From: CAVZGO01 sp963774935
GTDB lineage: Bacteria > Chloroflexota > Anaerolineae > Anaerolineales > UBA4823
DNA: 64,000 nucleotides
NCBI GenBank assembly: GCA_963774935.1
Contig: CAVZGO010000007.1
Span: 558,001 to 622,000, forward strand
Direction: 5' to 3'
The notes under the pieces are model-generated. The model was not told the origin of the DNA, made no database searches, and was given only the letters and a program-made list of their open reading frames with translations. Shown here one piece after another: positions 50,536 to 59,741 of the stretch (its first letter is position 1; the number at the start of each line of letters is the position of its first letter). Position numbers and translations under genes: made by a program.

Positions 50536-51645
50536 TTATCTATGTATTGCCACAGCTTCTGCCAGTAAATCCTCCAGCCAGGTGGATGGATCGAAAGCAC
50601 GTTCCTTCCAGTCAGGCATCAACCGGTCAAGCAAGAATGCTTCGGCCATTCCGGTGTAATAAAAGCGCGTCGTCCCCTCCTGGCTTGCCTGGCGACCAAG
50701 CTGGCTCAGTTCCTGAGAAAACCGCTGCTCAAATGTCTCATAGTCCTTGAAATACGGATCTCCCGACAGCACGGGGTGATAGGTTGAATCCTGCGAGGCT
50801 GCCTGCCAGAGCGCCAATTCGACATATTTTGCCAGGCCCTCTTCCCATTCGATCTGGTGCTCAAAATCAACCAACCCAGCCTCTAGGCCACTCGACTGTC
50901 GGCGGGATTGGCGTTTCTCTAAAAACTGGCTCACCAGATCCGCTGTCTTGTCAGTGTCTTCTGCCCGCACAGCACTGATGAGCAGGGTTATTTCTTCCTC
51001 CCAGTCTGCCTGCATTTCAGGATCCACTTGCCAGTATGCTTCTTCCAATTGATATGAACGCTCAGCCCGTTCTAACCGCTGTCCAGCCTGGAACTGTTGA
51101 AGTACATGGAACGATTCATGATTGACTGCGGTAATTTGCACTTCGCTGGGTTGGATCAACAGGCGGTAAGGGAATATGTTTTCGATCACTGGAGGTAAAA
51201 AATCCTGGAAGACATCTATCATGAACTGATCGGTAGCATGCTTGGTTGCCATGCTGGCGGCCCAGCTTTCCCCCACCGGCACAGCAAAATTTTGTGGGTT
51301 GTCAGATTTCTGGCGGTAATACGATTTACCATTGAAATGATCTGAGGGCACAATTTCCCATCCCTGGGGAAGTGCAGACATGCCAACCAGGAAGGAATAC
51401 TGATCGTTCCAAACGATCACCGGGATTTCAGCTTCGCCAAATGTTGGCCAGATGGTTTCTCCTAAGGCTTGCCGCAGGTGAAGTGATTCAGACAGGCGAT
51501 TTTTATCCACCAGTTCCAAACGATCGAGCGCAGCCGGTCCAGACGGCATGAACTGGTTGCTGATGAATGAGATGCTGGCTGCTAACAGGCACAGCAGTCC
51601 CAGTGCTGCCAATCCGATTAAGAATATCCGGCGTAATTTCTTCAT
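50536..51645 (-). CDS. Membrane-anchored protein with HExxH motif
   Basis: 369 residues with an N-terminal signal anchor (IFLIGLAALGLLCLLAASIS) and an extracytoplasmic domain. NHESFHVLQQFQAG contains HExxH (HESFH, about 175-179), and about 90 residues later EWEEGLAKYVEL offers a Glu in an EExxAxY arrangement, like gluzincin peptidases. I do not recognise a named family. The motif could be coincidental, but spacing and helical context support a zinc peptidase. Confidence 0.6.
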   Translation of the reverse strand: MKKLRRIFLIGLAALGLLCLLAASISFISNQFMPSGPAALDRLELVDKNRLSESLHLRQALGETIWPTFGEAEIPVIVWNDQYSFLVGMSALPQGWEIVPSDHFNGKSYYRQKSDNPQNFAVPVGESWAASMATKHATDQFMIDVFQDFLPPVIENIFPYRLLIQPSEVQITAVNHESFHVLQQFQAGQRLERAERSYQLEEAYWQVDPEMQADWEEEITLLISAVRAEDTDKTADLVSQFLEKRQSRRQSSGLEAGLVDFEHQIEWEEGLAKYVELALWQAASQDSTYHPVLSGDPYFKDYETFEQRFSQELSQLGRQASQEGTTRFYYTGMAEAFLLDRLMPDWKERAFDPSTWLEDLLAEAVAIHR

Positions 51646-51773
51646 TGCTGTTGGCCTTAGTACTAAATTAGCGATTGAACCTCAATCGACCGGCTCTAGT
51701 TTGATTTATTTTAGCATCTTACTGCTCCAAGGGTGATTGAAAAACCGGGAGGCTCTCTTGGAATAATAAATCA

Positions 51774-51828
51774 ATAATCCACAACTGTGGGGTTGTGACA
51801 CTGTCACAACCCCACAGTTGTGGATTAT
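51774..51828. repeat. 55-nt near-perfect palindrome
   Basis: A 27-bp perfect inverted repeat (51774-51800 with 51802-51828) around a single central C. It lies 16 nt past the stop of the SHOCT-like operon. AT-rich sequence follows on the minus strand, so it may act as a terminator, but the stem is far longer than usual. Confidence 0.8.
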
Positions 51829-51843
51829 CAAGAAAGATACCTG

Positions 51844-52215
51844 CTACTCGATGAAAATCTCGACGTGCTCCCCGTCTTCCTCGTCCTGGACGTCAATGAT
51901 TTTGCCTTCCACCCCGGCGTTAATCGCTTCTGCCAGCTCGTTGAAGTCTACTCCAGGCGCATATTGAGCAGCGATATTCAGACCTGCATCCACCAGGCGC
52001 AATGGCAGGTTGACAGTTGCCTTGGCTTTGCCAGTGACTGTGTCGGTCACGCGCACGCGCAGCCAGCGTGCTGCGCCAGGACCCTGCATGCTGATCTTTT
52101 TCGGCGGCTTGCGGCTCTCACTCAAGGCTGCCAGCAGCTTGGCGCCTTCTTCAGCAGTAATTTTGCCCTCATCAATCATGCGTAAAATCTTAATTCGTTC
52201 TTCGCTACTTGCCAT
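51844..52215 (-). CDS. SHOCT-like domain protein, last gene of four-gene operon
   Basis: 123 residues. The N-terminal module EERIKILRMIDEGKITAEEG (about 5-31) is shared with the three genes upstream. The middle (WLRVRVTDTVTGKAKATVNL) looks like a beta domain. The acidic C-terminus (DEEDGEHVEIFIE) closely matches that of the next gene upstream (DDEDGEKVEIFIG). No signal peptide or membrane segment, so it is probably cytoplasmic. It may act as a soluble partner in an envelope stress system resembling YvlB/LiaX; function not established. Confidence 0.75.
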   Translation of the reverse strand: MASSEERIKILRMIDEGKITAEEGAKLLAALSESRKPPKKISMQGPGAARWLRVRVTDTVTGKAKATVNLPLRLVDAGLNIAAQYAPGVDFNELAEAINAGVEGKIIDVQDEEDGEHVEIFIE

Positions 52216-52236
52216 ATCTTTACCCTCCAGACCGGT

Positions 52237-52981
52237 TTATCCGATGAAAATTTCAACTTTCTCGCCATCCTCGTCATCCACCTGGATATAAACCGGAGAA
52301 TCTGGCGAAGTGCCATCTTTAACTGCCTCTAAAATTTCGTCTACATTTGCAGGTACATTATCCATTCCAGGGATACGGTGGCGGAAGGTGCGAATAAACC
52401 AGCGTGTAAAGTTGATGGGTATTGGAAAACTAATGTTAATATTCTGCGGTCTTTCGCCTGGCGACTGCCGCACTCGCAGGTGAAGCCAGTGTGCAGTTCG
52501 CGATTGGATGGCTAAAACAATCAATAGCACACCCAGAATCATGGGTATGCTGGCACAATAAAACCAGAATCCGATCCCGGAAGCCTCGACAGCCCAATAC
52601 ATCAGCAGCCCACCGACAACGGTAACGCCTACGCCGATCCATAAAGGGATCATCCAGTAGCTTTTCCAGCGCGCCCAATCGGGTTGAGATGCGAGGCAAC
52701 ACCTCGGGTTGGATGGGCTCCGAGGATGCCTGAGAGGTTGCACCGTTCTGGTAGCTTTGGTCTCGCGCAGCCGGTTCACCAGCCGGAAAACCATCTGCAT
52801 CCGCTGTACTGGCTGTAGCCCCGAATATCACGTCTGGTGCTGTTTCCACCTGTTCGGCAGCATCCGCCTCTATTTCACTTACATCCGGAAGTTCACTCAG
52901 TAAGCGCAAGCCTTCTTCGGTGGTAATTTTACCGCCTTCGATTAACTCTAAAATCCGCATTCGTTCGTTGGAGTTGTCCAT
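52237..52981 (-). CDS. SHOCT-like membrane protein, one frameshift
   Basis: The first frame starts at the ATG at 52981 with SNERMRILELIEGGKITTEE, the shared N-terminal module, and runs to VLPRIS. A one-base shift near 52690 restores QPDWARWKSYWMIPLWIGVG, two membrane helices and the C-terminal VYIQVDDEDGEKVEIFIG. The joined protein is about 247 residues. It looks like the membrane-bound partner of the 51844-52215 protein, with a long acidic linker between module and membrane. The missing base is probably a sequence error. Confidence 0.75.
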
Positions 52982-52996
52982 ATATACTCCGTGATG

Positions 52997-54289
52997 TTAC
53001 TTTCCTTCCAGGGCTGAAAGCAGCATCTCCGCATCTTCAATGGTGATTTTCTTTTGTTCGAGCATCCGTAAGATGGTTAATCGCTCTTCTTCGGATACCG
53101 GTGCTGCTGGCGGGGTGGGCGGTACAGGTGGGCGAGGTGGCATATTCCATCCGAAGTTAAAGCCATCCCGGTTTGCTCGAGATCGCTGGCTTTCAGAACG
53201 AGCGCGCTCTTCGAAATGGCGCTCCATTCGTTCCTGTTCTCTTGTCACCCGTTCTTGCGCCCGGCGAACTTTTTCCTGCGCCTGGGCTGCTGCGCGCTCG
53301 CTGCGCGCTCGCGCTTTTTCCATGATGCGCTCGGTTTCTTCTGGGGACAGCCCCGGTTTTCCAAATCGGGTGGTGAAGTTTGTCAGTTGCTCGTTCAACT
53401 GGCGTGTCATTGTCTCCATTTGCGCTTCTATCTGCGCCTCGATCTGGGCTTCCATTTGACGAGAAAATTGCTCGCTGAATTCTTCTGAAAAACGCTCAAA
53501 CTCTTCAAAGTCAGCAGAGGTTTCTTCCTCATCGCCGCCTTCGCTTGCTCCCAAATGGAGGTTTCCGCCGGCAGAGATGGTCAGCGTAGCTGAGCCATCT
53601 CCTAAGGTAAGCTCGACATCCTGCTGTTGATAGCGCTTCGACTGACCCGGCAATTTTACTGAGATGACCTCGCTATCAGCAGAGAGCACCAGTTTGAGGT
53701 TCGCTTCCTTGGGAATGCGGCAGTGCACATTGCCTTCTGCTTTCAGCTCATAATTGCTTCCCCCGATCATGGATAGGCGCAGGCGGGCATTGCCCTGGCA
53801 TTGCGCAACATGCAGATTTCCATCTACATCTCGCAAATCCAGGTTTCCCATTACCTGATCCAGCTCACAGCTTCCGTGTACGCTGCGGGCGAAGACATTG
53901 CCATGCACAATGCTGGCGCGCAGTCCACCGGTAATCTGGCGGGCGATCAGGTCTCCATAAACGGTGTCGGCTTCAACCTCCGTTACATTGTGAAGGTAAA
54001 GCGATCCGTGAACCGTCTCAGCCTTCAGGATGTCATCCAGCAGGCGGAAACGGGCGTTACCATGTGCAGTTTTGAGATGAACAGAGGCTCCACCTGGTAA
54101 TCGGACTTCGCAATCGGCATCACAGCTCAGGTGAAGCACATCTTCCACATCGACAAGCTTAATTAAATCAGATGAACTGGAACGCGCCATAACCTCGGAG
54201 CGTTCCCAGCCCTTGACGGTCAGGTCGCCGCCAATCTGGTCAATGGATATTTCCGGTGCGGCACTGGTGGGGATCGTTTGCTGAGACAT
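52997..54289 (-). CDS. DUF4097-like beta-helix protein with coiled coil and SHOCT-like tail
   Basis: 430 residues. Residues ~10-240 are a repetitive beta-solenoid of the DUF4097/putative adhesin type (GDLTVKGWERSEVMARS, TVYGDLIARQITGGLRASIV). A charged coiled coil follows (about 265-370, SRQMEAQIEAQIEAQMETM). A Pro-rich linker leads to the shared module EEERLTILRMLEQKKITIED at the extreme C-terminus. No signal peptide. B. subtilis YvlB and LiaX combine similar parts and respond to envelope stress; that parallel is inference. Confidence 0.82.
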   Translation of the reverse strand: MSQQTIPTSAAPEISIDQIGGDLTVKGWERSEVMARSSSSDLIKLVDVEDVLHLSCDADCEVRLPGGASVHLKTAHGNARFRLLDDILKAETVHGSLYLHNVTEVEADTVYGDLIARQITGGLRASIVHGNVFARSVHGSCELDQVMGNLDLRDVDGNLHVAQCQGNARLRLSMIGGSNYELKAEGNVHCRIPKEANLKLVLSADSEVISVKLPGQSKRYQQQDVELTLGDGSATLTISAGGNLHLGASEGGDEEETSADFEEFERFSEEFSEQFSRQMEAQIEAQIEAQMETMTRQLNEQLTNFTTRFGKPGLSPEETERIMEKARARSERAAAQAQEKVRRAQERVTREQERMERHFEERARSESQRSRANRDGFNFGWNMPPRPPVPPTPPAAPVSEEERLTILRMLEQKKITIEDAEMLLSALEGK

Positions 54290-54296
54290 GCTTCCC

Positions 54297-54674
54297 TCAA
54301 CTTTCTTTTAATAACTGCATTGCTTCTTTGGCGCTGATTTGACCTTTGTCAAGTTCCTCCAGGATGCGCTGGCGATCCTGGTCCGTCAGCCCAATCGGCT
54401 CGTTGGCGCCGGGCTCGTAACCCATAGCTCGTATAATTTCATGTAAACGGTTGCGTATCGTGGGGTACGAGAGGCCAATCTCGTCCTCCATGCGGTTGAT
54501 TTTGCCCTCACAGCGGACAAAAATTTCCACGAATTCCAATTGCTCGCGGGTTAACTGGCTGAAAATACCGTTTTGAAAACGACCTTCGAAGGTAGTGTCG
54601 CAATCGCGGCAGTGCAAGCGAGTGACTGCCAGTTCACCCCCGCACAATGGGCATTTGGTGGGCAGAGCGTTCAT
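54297..54674 (-). CDS. DUF2089-family zinc ribbon / HTH regulator
   Basis: 125 residues. A zinc ribbon (CPLCGG and CRDCD, about 8-29) precedes a helix-turn-helix-like region (INRMEDEIGLSYPTIRNRLH, about 60-79), and the C-terminus is again the shared module (DQDRQRILEELDKGQISAKE). It is the first gene of the operon and its likely transcriptional regulator. Nearly seven nt separate it from the DUF4097 gene. Confidence 0.88.
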   Translation of the reverse strand: MNALPTKCPLCGGELAVTRLHCRDCDTTFEGRFQNGIFSQLTREQLEFVEIFVRCEGKINRMEDEIGLSYPTIRNRLHEIIRAMGYEPGANEPIGLTDQDRQRILEELDKGQISAKEAMQLLKES

Positions 54675-54719
54675 GATTTTATTGCTCCTAAATTAAATAC
54701 AAGTTCTATTCTTATAAAT

Positions 54720-54748
54720 ATTATAGCTTTAGAATTAAATAATGTCAA
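54720..54748 (-). promoter_or_regulatory. Consensus sigma-70 promoter of DUF2089 operon
   Basis: Minus strand TTGACA (54748-54743), 17-nt spacer and TATAAT (54725-54720): a perfect consensus, in strongly AT-rich sequence. An imperfect inverted repeat (ATTCTAAA ... TTATAAGAAT) surrounds the -10 and could be an operator. An AGGAG site precedes the DUF2089 ATG. Confidence 0.75.
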
Positions 54749-54796
54749 TATAATAATTAATATTATTAATTTTTATAGAACATATATGCTTGTTGG

Positions 54797-56302
54797 TTAT
54801 CGCGGCTCGGCGTAGATGAAGCTCTTTTGGTTTGAGCAGGTGCACGCCACGACCACACGATTTTCGCGTGTCAGAGTACCTTCGTAGGATCGGTCGCCAT
54901 CATGTGGCAACCATCCTTCCATGTTAAACGCCAGCACGCCGCCGATGCCTTCAGCAGGTATCCACTCGCCGTTGTATTTACGCGCGATGTGCACATGCGT
55001 GCCGGTAGATGTTCCGCCTTCGCAGGACGGGTGCCCAACAGGCTGGCCGCGCTTCACCTCAGTGCCTGCCTGTGCCCGCCCCTCCGTTGCCAGGTGCAGG
55101 TAGAAAATATTCCAACCGGTGCGATCGTCACCATCACCGTCCAGATCAACTACAACTTCACCGGTTCCCGAGCGTACAACCAGTCCATCTGCGATAGCGG
55201 TCGCCCATAATTCTGTAGGGATGCAGCCTCCCGTTACAGCTGGTGGCGCAAAATCCAGGGCGGCGAGCGGTGCCCCGTTCCCCCATGCCGAATGCGGTCC
55301 TCCGGTATATGCCCATACCTGACCTGGCCCGAACGGCAGCCAGAACTCTGGCTGAGACAGGCTGCCGGGAATGTGGGGCTGCTCGTTTTGCCAGGGATCG
55401 CCGAAAAGGTTGCTGTAAGTCTTTGCCAGCCCATCTTCGCTGATCGCCGAAAGATATTTTTCCGGCGCATAGAGTGTATTGTAATAGTTGTGCAAGCTGG
55501 CAGTGGCAGCGTTGATCCAGGGATCAAAGCGCTCCAGCCGCTCATCTTGCAGCTCAATCTCAAGCAGGTCAGAAGTGCGATATCGGTAATAGCCATTGTT
55601 AAGCAGGTTCGCAGCCCAGTTGAGTTGCAAAAAAAGGCCCTTACGTTGCCAGGAGCGGTTGCCCAGCGCATAATCGAGCGTATCGGGTGATGGGTTGGGG
55701 TCGCTCAACGCCTTCGATTGGAATTCCAGCATAGCCAGTAAGAGGCGTGGGCTCAGGCTGTATTTCTGAGCGATATATTCCACGATTTCTGCGCCGCTGC
55801 GGTTGGCATCTGAGGCGTATTCCTGATAATCCCTCAGCCAGCCTTTTTGACCTGCCACATAGCCGCGCGTGTCAAAGCCCACCTGGGCTGGTCCGTTGAT
55901 GAACAGGCCGTCTGGCAAAATCCGGTGAGGTGAGCCCCACAACGGCAGGTAGTAAATGGGTATTTTCATCGGCATGCCTGGCGGCATCGTGGTTGCGCCG
56001 GCTGGTATGAATGTGTTGGCTTGCAGTATTTCAGCCGTGGTGGTGTTGAATCGAGCGGCGATCTGTTCCAGAGTGTCGCCAGTTTGAGCGGTGTAATCCA
56101 CCAGCTCACCGGGTTGGTATAGCGGGCGGGTGGGATAAGGCAGCGGGATTTGCGTCTCTGAGATACCAGACTCTTGCGCGGCAGGTGTCTCGCCGGTGAT
56201 GAGAGTAAACCCTGAACTTGTTTGTGCCTGGCAGCCTGCCAGAAGCAGGCCCAGCGCCAGCACTGCATGGATCACTTGGATTTTGAAACGTTTTTTAATC
56301 AT
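54797..56302 (-). CDS. LysM / lysozyme-like / M23-like lipoprotein, paralogue 1
   Basis: 501 residues with lipobox LLAGC (Cys24). LysM lies at about 67-110 (YTAQTGDTLEQIAARFNTTT). A mid-region resembles the start of a lysozyme-like fold (LSPRLLLAMLEFQSK), where the family's catalytic Glu position reads Gln. The C-terminal M23-like domain keeps LDFAPP (Asp) and GTHVHIARKYNGEW (HxH) but lacks the His four residues before the Asp; a conserved GGPH lies upstream. It probably binds peptidoglycan outside the membrane; peptidase activity is uncertain. First of four tandem copies by coordinate, last in transcription. Confidence 0.8.
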   Translation of the reverse strand: MIKKRFKIQVIHAVLALGLLLAGCQAQTSSGFTLITGETPAAQESGISETQIPLPYPTRPLYQPGELVDYTAQTGDTLEQIAARFNTTTAEILQANTFIPAGATTMPPGMPMKIPIYYLPLWGSPHRILPDGLFINGPAQVGFDTRGYVAGQKGWLRDYQEYASDANRSGAEIVEYIAQKYSLSPRLLLAMLEFQSKALSDPNPSPDTLDYALGNRSWQRKGLFLQLNWAANLLNNGYYRYRTSDLLEIELQDERLERFDPWINAATASLHNYYNTLYAPEKYLSAISEDGLAKTYSNLFGDPWQNEQPHIPGSLSQPEFWLPFGPGQVWAYTGGPHSAWGNGAPLAALDFAPPAVTGGCIPTELWATAIADGLVVRSGTGEVVVDLDGDGDDRTGWNIFYLHLATEGRAQAGTEVKRGQPVGHPSCEGGTSTGTHVHIARKYNGEWIPAEGIGGVLAFNMEGWLPHDGDRSYEGTLTRENRVVVACTCSNQKSFIYAEPR

Positions 56303-56362
56303 TTGGTTGGTAAGATTTATTGCCTTAAGGCAGGCAATTTGACATAAATTATATCAAGAAGC

Positions 56363-58075
56363 TCAGCGCCCTGGAGCCTCAGCAGTAGGCTCAGTCAGGC
56401 GGGTGATCTGGCTGCTGCGGATGGCGTATAAGTTAGCAGTCACTACTTGCTTGCCCTTGTGCAGGCTGCCTTGGTAGGGTGCATCCCCAGCCCGGGCAGT
56501 CCAGCCGCTCAGCACAAATGGCAGCGCTCCTGCTGCAGCGATCCACTCGCCGTTGTACTTGCGAGCGATGTGCAGGTGCGTACCAGTAGCAGGACCGCCT
56601 TCACACGATGGGTGACCGATGCGATCGCCGGTGTGCAGCATCGTCCCCGGCTCGACGCGCCCGGAAGCAGCGATATGCATGTATAGCACTGCCCAACCGG
56701 TTTGCTCCAACCCATCGGCGGGCTTACCGCTATTGATATCCTGCATCACCAGTCCCGAAGCGACCCGCACCACCGGCCCATCCGCTACTGCCGTAACCCA
56801 GGCAGGCGAAGCCAGGCAGCCGCCTTCATTACTGGCAGGGGCAAAGTCCAGCGCCGCCTGGGCGCCTTTGCGTTCCCAAACGGTGTGTGGTCCGCTGGTG
56901 AAGCTCCATACCTGATCTGTTTCAAATGGCAGCGCCATCAAAACCTGATCCAGCCCGCCTGGGAGCAGCGGCTCGACCGTGCTGGCGCGCTGCCAGGCAT
57001 CGCCGAACAGGCGCTGGTGCAGTCCAGCCAGACCGGTTTGCGGATCAATCGCCTGCTGGAACTCGGCAGCGCCAAACGGATGCGAGTCGAGCTGTGCCCA
57101 GGTCTGTGGGCCTAGCTTGCTGCCTTGCTCGTGGGCAGCCCAGAGCTGCGCAGCCAGGTATTGGATGGCGACACTGCCAGCGTTGCTATCTGGACCAGGC
57201 ACCAGCTTGCTGCCATCCGGCAGGGCGATCTCGGTCAACCAGCCCTCCCGCCAGCCATAATAACCCGTGGATAGCTGGTTGGCTGCCCACCAGAGCTGAC
57301 CATACAGGCTTTTATAGCGATAATCCAGCACGTTGAGGGCGAAACCCTGCTCCAGGTTCGCAGTTGCCGGACCGCTCACGCAGCCGCAGATGTATTCCAG
57401 AGTGGCTACCAGCTGGCGTGGATTAATTGAATTTTCCACTGCGACGCGCGAGATGATTTCTGCAGCGCTAGCCCAACGATCGCTCTCCAGGTATTCCTCG
57501 TGGCTGGCTAAGGCTCCGCCTGCCTGGGAAAGGATCTCGCTCAAATCAAAATCGAGTGCCGAGGGTCCATAGACAATTTCACTGTCCGGCAGCAGGCGTA
57601 GGGCAGCCGGTGGAGCAAGGTCCTGTGGCAGCCATAAAATTGCGCCGGGTGGGAGAAAACCCTGTTCCGGCAAAGTTTCGAATGAGCTGACGGATTTCGC
57701 TTGAACACCAAAGCGCCGGGCGACCAGCTCGAGCGTATCGCCGGACTGCGCAAGGTAAGCGTAACCGGCGGGTGTTGGGATGGCAGTGGGTACGGATGCA
57801 GTTGCGGTTTCGATGACAGCCGGTTCAGTATGGGCGGGCAGGCTTTCTGCTAATTGGGTGGGTATGGCAGGGCGCTCGAGCGCCAGGGTGGGAAGGCTTT
57901 GAGCCTGTGCCTGGCTCGCCGCAGCCTGATCCACCGGTGTGGTCGTAGCAGTCTGGCAGGCGCTGATCAGCAGCAGGCAGCACAGCCCAACCTGAAGCCA
58001 ACCCAGGCGGGGAAGGCGAGCAAGGCGAAGCAATCTGAGGCGCAATTTGATCGGGAGTTTTGTGCTACGGATCAT
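56363..58075 (-). CDS. LysM / lysozyme-like / M23-like lipoprotein, paralogue 2
   Basis: 570 residues from the ATG at 58075, which overlaps the upstream paralogue by 11 nt; an earlier in-frame ATG at 58111 is possible. Lipobox LISAC, LysM YLAQSGDTLELVARRFGV, mid-region NPRQLVATLEYICG (the most divergent of the four) and M23-like end SGPHTVWE, ALDFAPA, GTHLHIARKYNGEW. It shares the missing first His with its siblings. The overlap indicates cotranscription. Confidence 0.8.
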   Translation of the reverse strand: MIRSTKLPIKLRLRLLRLARLPRLGWLQVGLCCLLLISACQTATTTPVDQAAASQAQAQSLPTLALERPAIPTQLAESLPAHTEPAVIETATASVPTAIPTPAGYAYLAQSGDTLELVARRFGVQAKSVSSFETLPEQGFLPPGAILWLPQDLAPPAALRLLPDSEIVYGPSALDFDLSEILSQAGGALASHEEYLESDRWASAAEIISRVAVENSINPRQLVATLEYICGCVSGPATANLEQGFALNVLDYRYKSLYGQLWWAANQLSTGYYGWREGWLTEIALPDGSKLVPGPDSNAGSVAIQYLAAQLWAAHEQGSKLGPQTWAQLDSHPFGAAEFQQAIDPQTGLAGLHQRLFGDAWQRASTVEPLLPGGLDQVLMALPFETDQVWSFTSGPHTVWERKGAQAALDFAPASNEGGCLASPAWVTAVADGPVVRVASGLVMQDINSGKPADGLEQTGWAVLYMHIAASGRVEPGTMLHTGDRIGHPSCEGGPATGTHLHIARKYNGEWIAAAGALPFVLSGWTARAGDAPYQGSLHKGKQVVTANLYAIRSSQITRLTEPTAEAPGR

Positions 58076-59657
58076 CCGTACCGCGGGTGATGAATGATGC
58101 TGCATTGGCACAGGTGCAGGCGGTGATGGTCTGCCCGTCGCGTGTCATGGTGCCTTTATAAGGAGCATCGCCAGCGTGAGCAATCCATCCGCCTACGTTA
58201 AAGGGTAGAGGTCCGTCGGCAGGCACCCATTCGCCGTTGTACTTGCGCGCCATGTGGACATGCGTGCCGGTAGCCATCCCGCCTTCGCAGGAAGGTCGAC
58301 CCAGGCGATCATCGGCATCTACCCAGGTGCCCACTGGCAAACGCCCTTCAGTTAACACGTGCAGGTAAACCAGCACCCAGCCGGTTTGTTCGCGCCCGTC
58401 GCCGTCCAAATCGACCACCACCAGACCCTTGCCGGTGCGTACCACCAGACCAGGGGTGGATGCAAGCACCCAGGTGCTGGAATCGCTGCAGCCGCCTTCG
58501 ATGCTGCCGGGCGCAAAGTCGATGGCAGCAAAGGCGCCATCCTGTTCCCATGCGCCATGGGGACCGCCGGTATAGCTCCAGGTCCAGTTGCGGGCGAAAG
58601 GCAGGTTCATTGCTGGCTGGGTCACTCCGGGCGGGAAGAGCGGTTCTACTGCGCTGGCGCGCTCCCACGGGTTGCCAAACATGCTCTCATGCAGACCTGG
58701 TAAGCCGGATACTTCACTTAGGGCGGCTTCCCATTCCGGGCGGTTGTGTAGCTGGGCGAAGAAATACTGCAGCGCCACCGTACCGGCATTTAAATCCGGC
58801 GCCAGGCGGAGCGTACTGCCATCGGGGAACTGAATTTCGGTCAGGCGCCCTTCCCGGTAGGCGTAATAGCCGGTGGATAGCTGGTTGACCGCCCAAATGA
58901 GCTGGCGGTACAGGCTGTCGTAACTTTCGTTCACGTAGCCCATCGGGTATTTCTCTGCCTGCTCGCTGCCAGGCTGACCCTGCACCCACCCGCCCTGGTA
59001 TTCCAGCAGCGAAAGCAGCAGGCGCGGGTTGATCGAGTTCTCCTCCGCCACACGCGTGATCACGCTGGCGCCGGAGATCAACCCGGTGCTCTTGAGCCAT
59101 TCCTGGTAGGTGCGCAGCTTCCCACCAGCCTTTGCCAGGTAGGCGGCGATATCAAAATCGGTGGTGGAGGGCGAGTAAACTACCTCGCTGTCGGGCATCA
59201 GCTTATCTGACGAGGTGGTTTCACCTAAGCGGTTGGGGATGACCAGTAATTGCCCGGGGTTAAGAAATCCCTGTGCTGGGATCGGTTCCGTCGAGGTGAT
59301 TTCATCCTGCTGCACGCCAAACCGCACTGCCACGACCGGCAGGGTATCGGCAGCCTGGGCGTAATACAGGATCGGGGCGATCTCAGGTGGAGTTGTCGGC
59401 AAGGGAGTAGCTTCGGGCTCGTCCGGAGCCGGGGATACAGCGAGCGTGGGCTGTGGCTCTGAGGACTCGAGCTGAGAAATGACAGTTTTTTCAATCGGCG
59501 CAGCCGGGGTAGGCAGCGGGACAGGCACGATGTAATCCAGTGCGATCAAGGCGCCAGGAGGTGCGCTGGGTGGAATCCAGGCGTGGCTGGGAGCACAGGA
59601 TGCCAGCAGCAGTGAAATGGCGATCAACCAGAGCAGGTTGTGGCGAGTGGCTTTCAT
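58065..59657 (-). CDS. LysM / lysozyme-like / M23-like lipoprotein, paralogue 3
   Basis: 530 residues with lipobox LLASC. LysM-like YYAQAADTLPVVAVRFGV (the usual GD is AD), mid-region NPRLLLSLLEYQGGWV with Gln at the catalytic Glu position, and M23-like GGPHGAWE, AIDFAPG, GTHVHMARKYNGEW. A DLDGDG segment before the HxH is shared with the others and could bind calcium. About 84 nt separate it from paralogue 4. Confidence 0.8.
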   Translation of the reverse strand: MKATRHNLLWLIAISLLLASCAPSHAWIPPSAPPGALIALDYIVPVPLPTPAAPIEKTVISQLESSEPQPTLAVSPAPDEPEATPLPTTPPEIAPILYYAQAADTLPVVAVRFGVQQDEITSTEPIPAQGFLNPGQLLVIPNRLGETTSSDKLMPDSEVVYSPSTTDFDIAAYLAKAGGKLRTYQEWLKSTGLISGASVITRVAEENSINPRLLLSLLEYQGGWVQGQPGSEQAEKYPMGYVNESYDSLYRQLIWAVNQLSTGYYAYREGRLTEIQFPDGSTLRLAPDLNAGTVALQYFFAQLHNRPEWEAALSEVSGLPGLHESMFGNPWERASAVEPLFPPGVTQPAMNLPFARNWTWSYTGGPHGAWEQDGAFAAIDFAPGSIEGGCSDSSTWVLASTPGLVVRTGKGLVVVDLDGDGREQTGWVLVYLHVLTEGRLPVGTWVDADDRLGRPSCEGGMATGTHVHMARKYNGEWVPADGPLPFNVGGWIAHAGDAPYKGTMTRDGQTITACTCANAASFITRGTDDP

Positions 59658-59741
59658 ATATAACTATTTTCCTTAATGTACCACATCCTGTGCAAGCTTT
59701 ACACCAGTTTCATCAAAGGTTAAGCTGCGAAGGGGCAGGCG

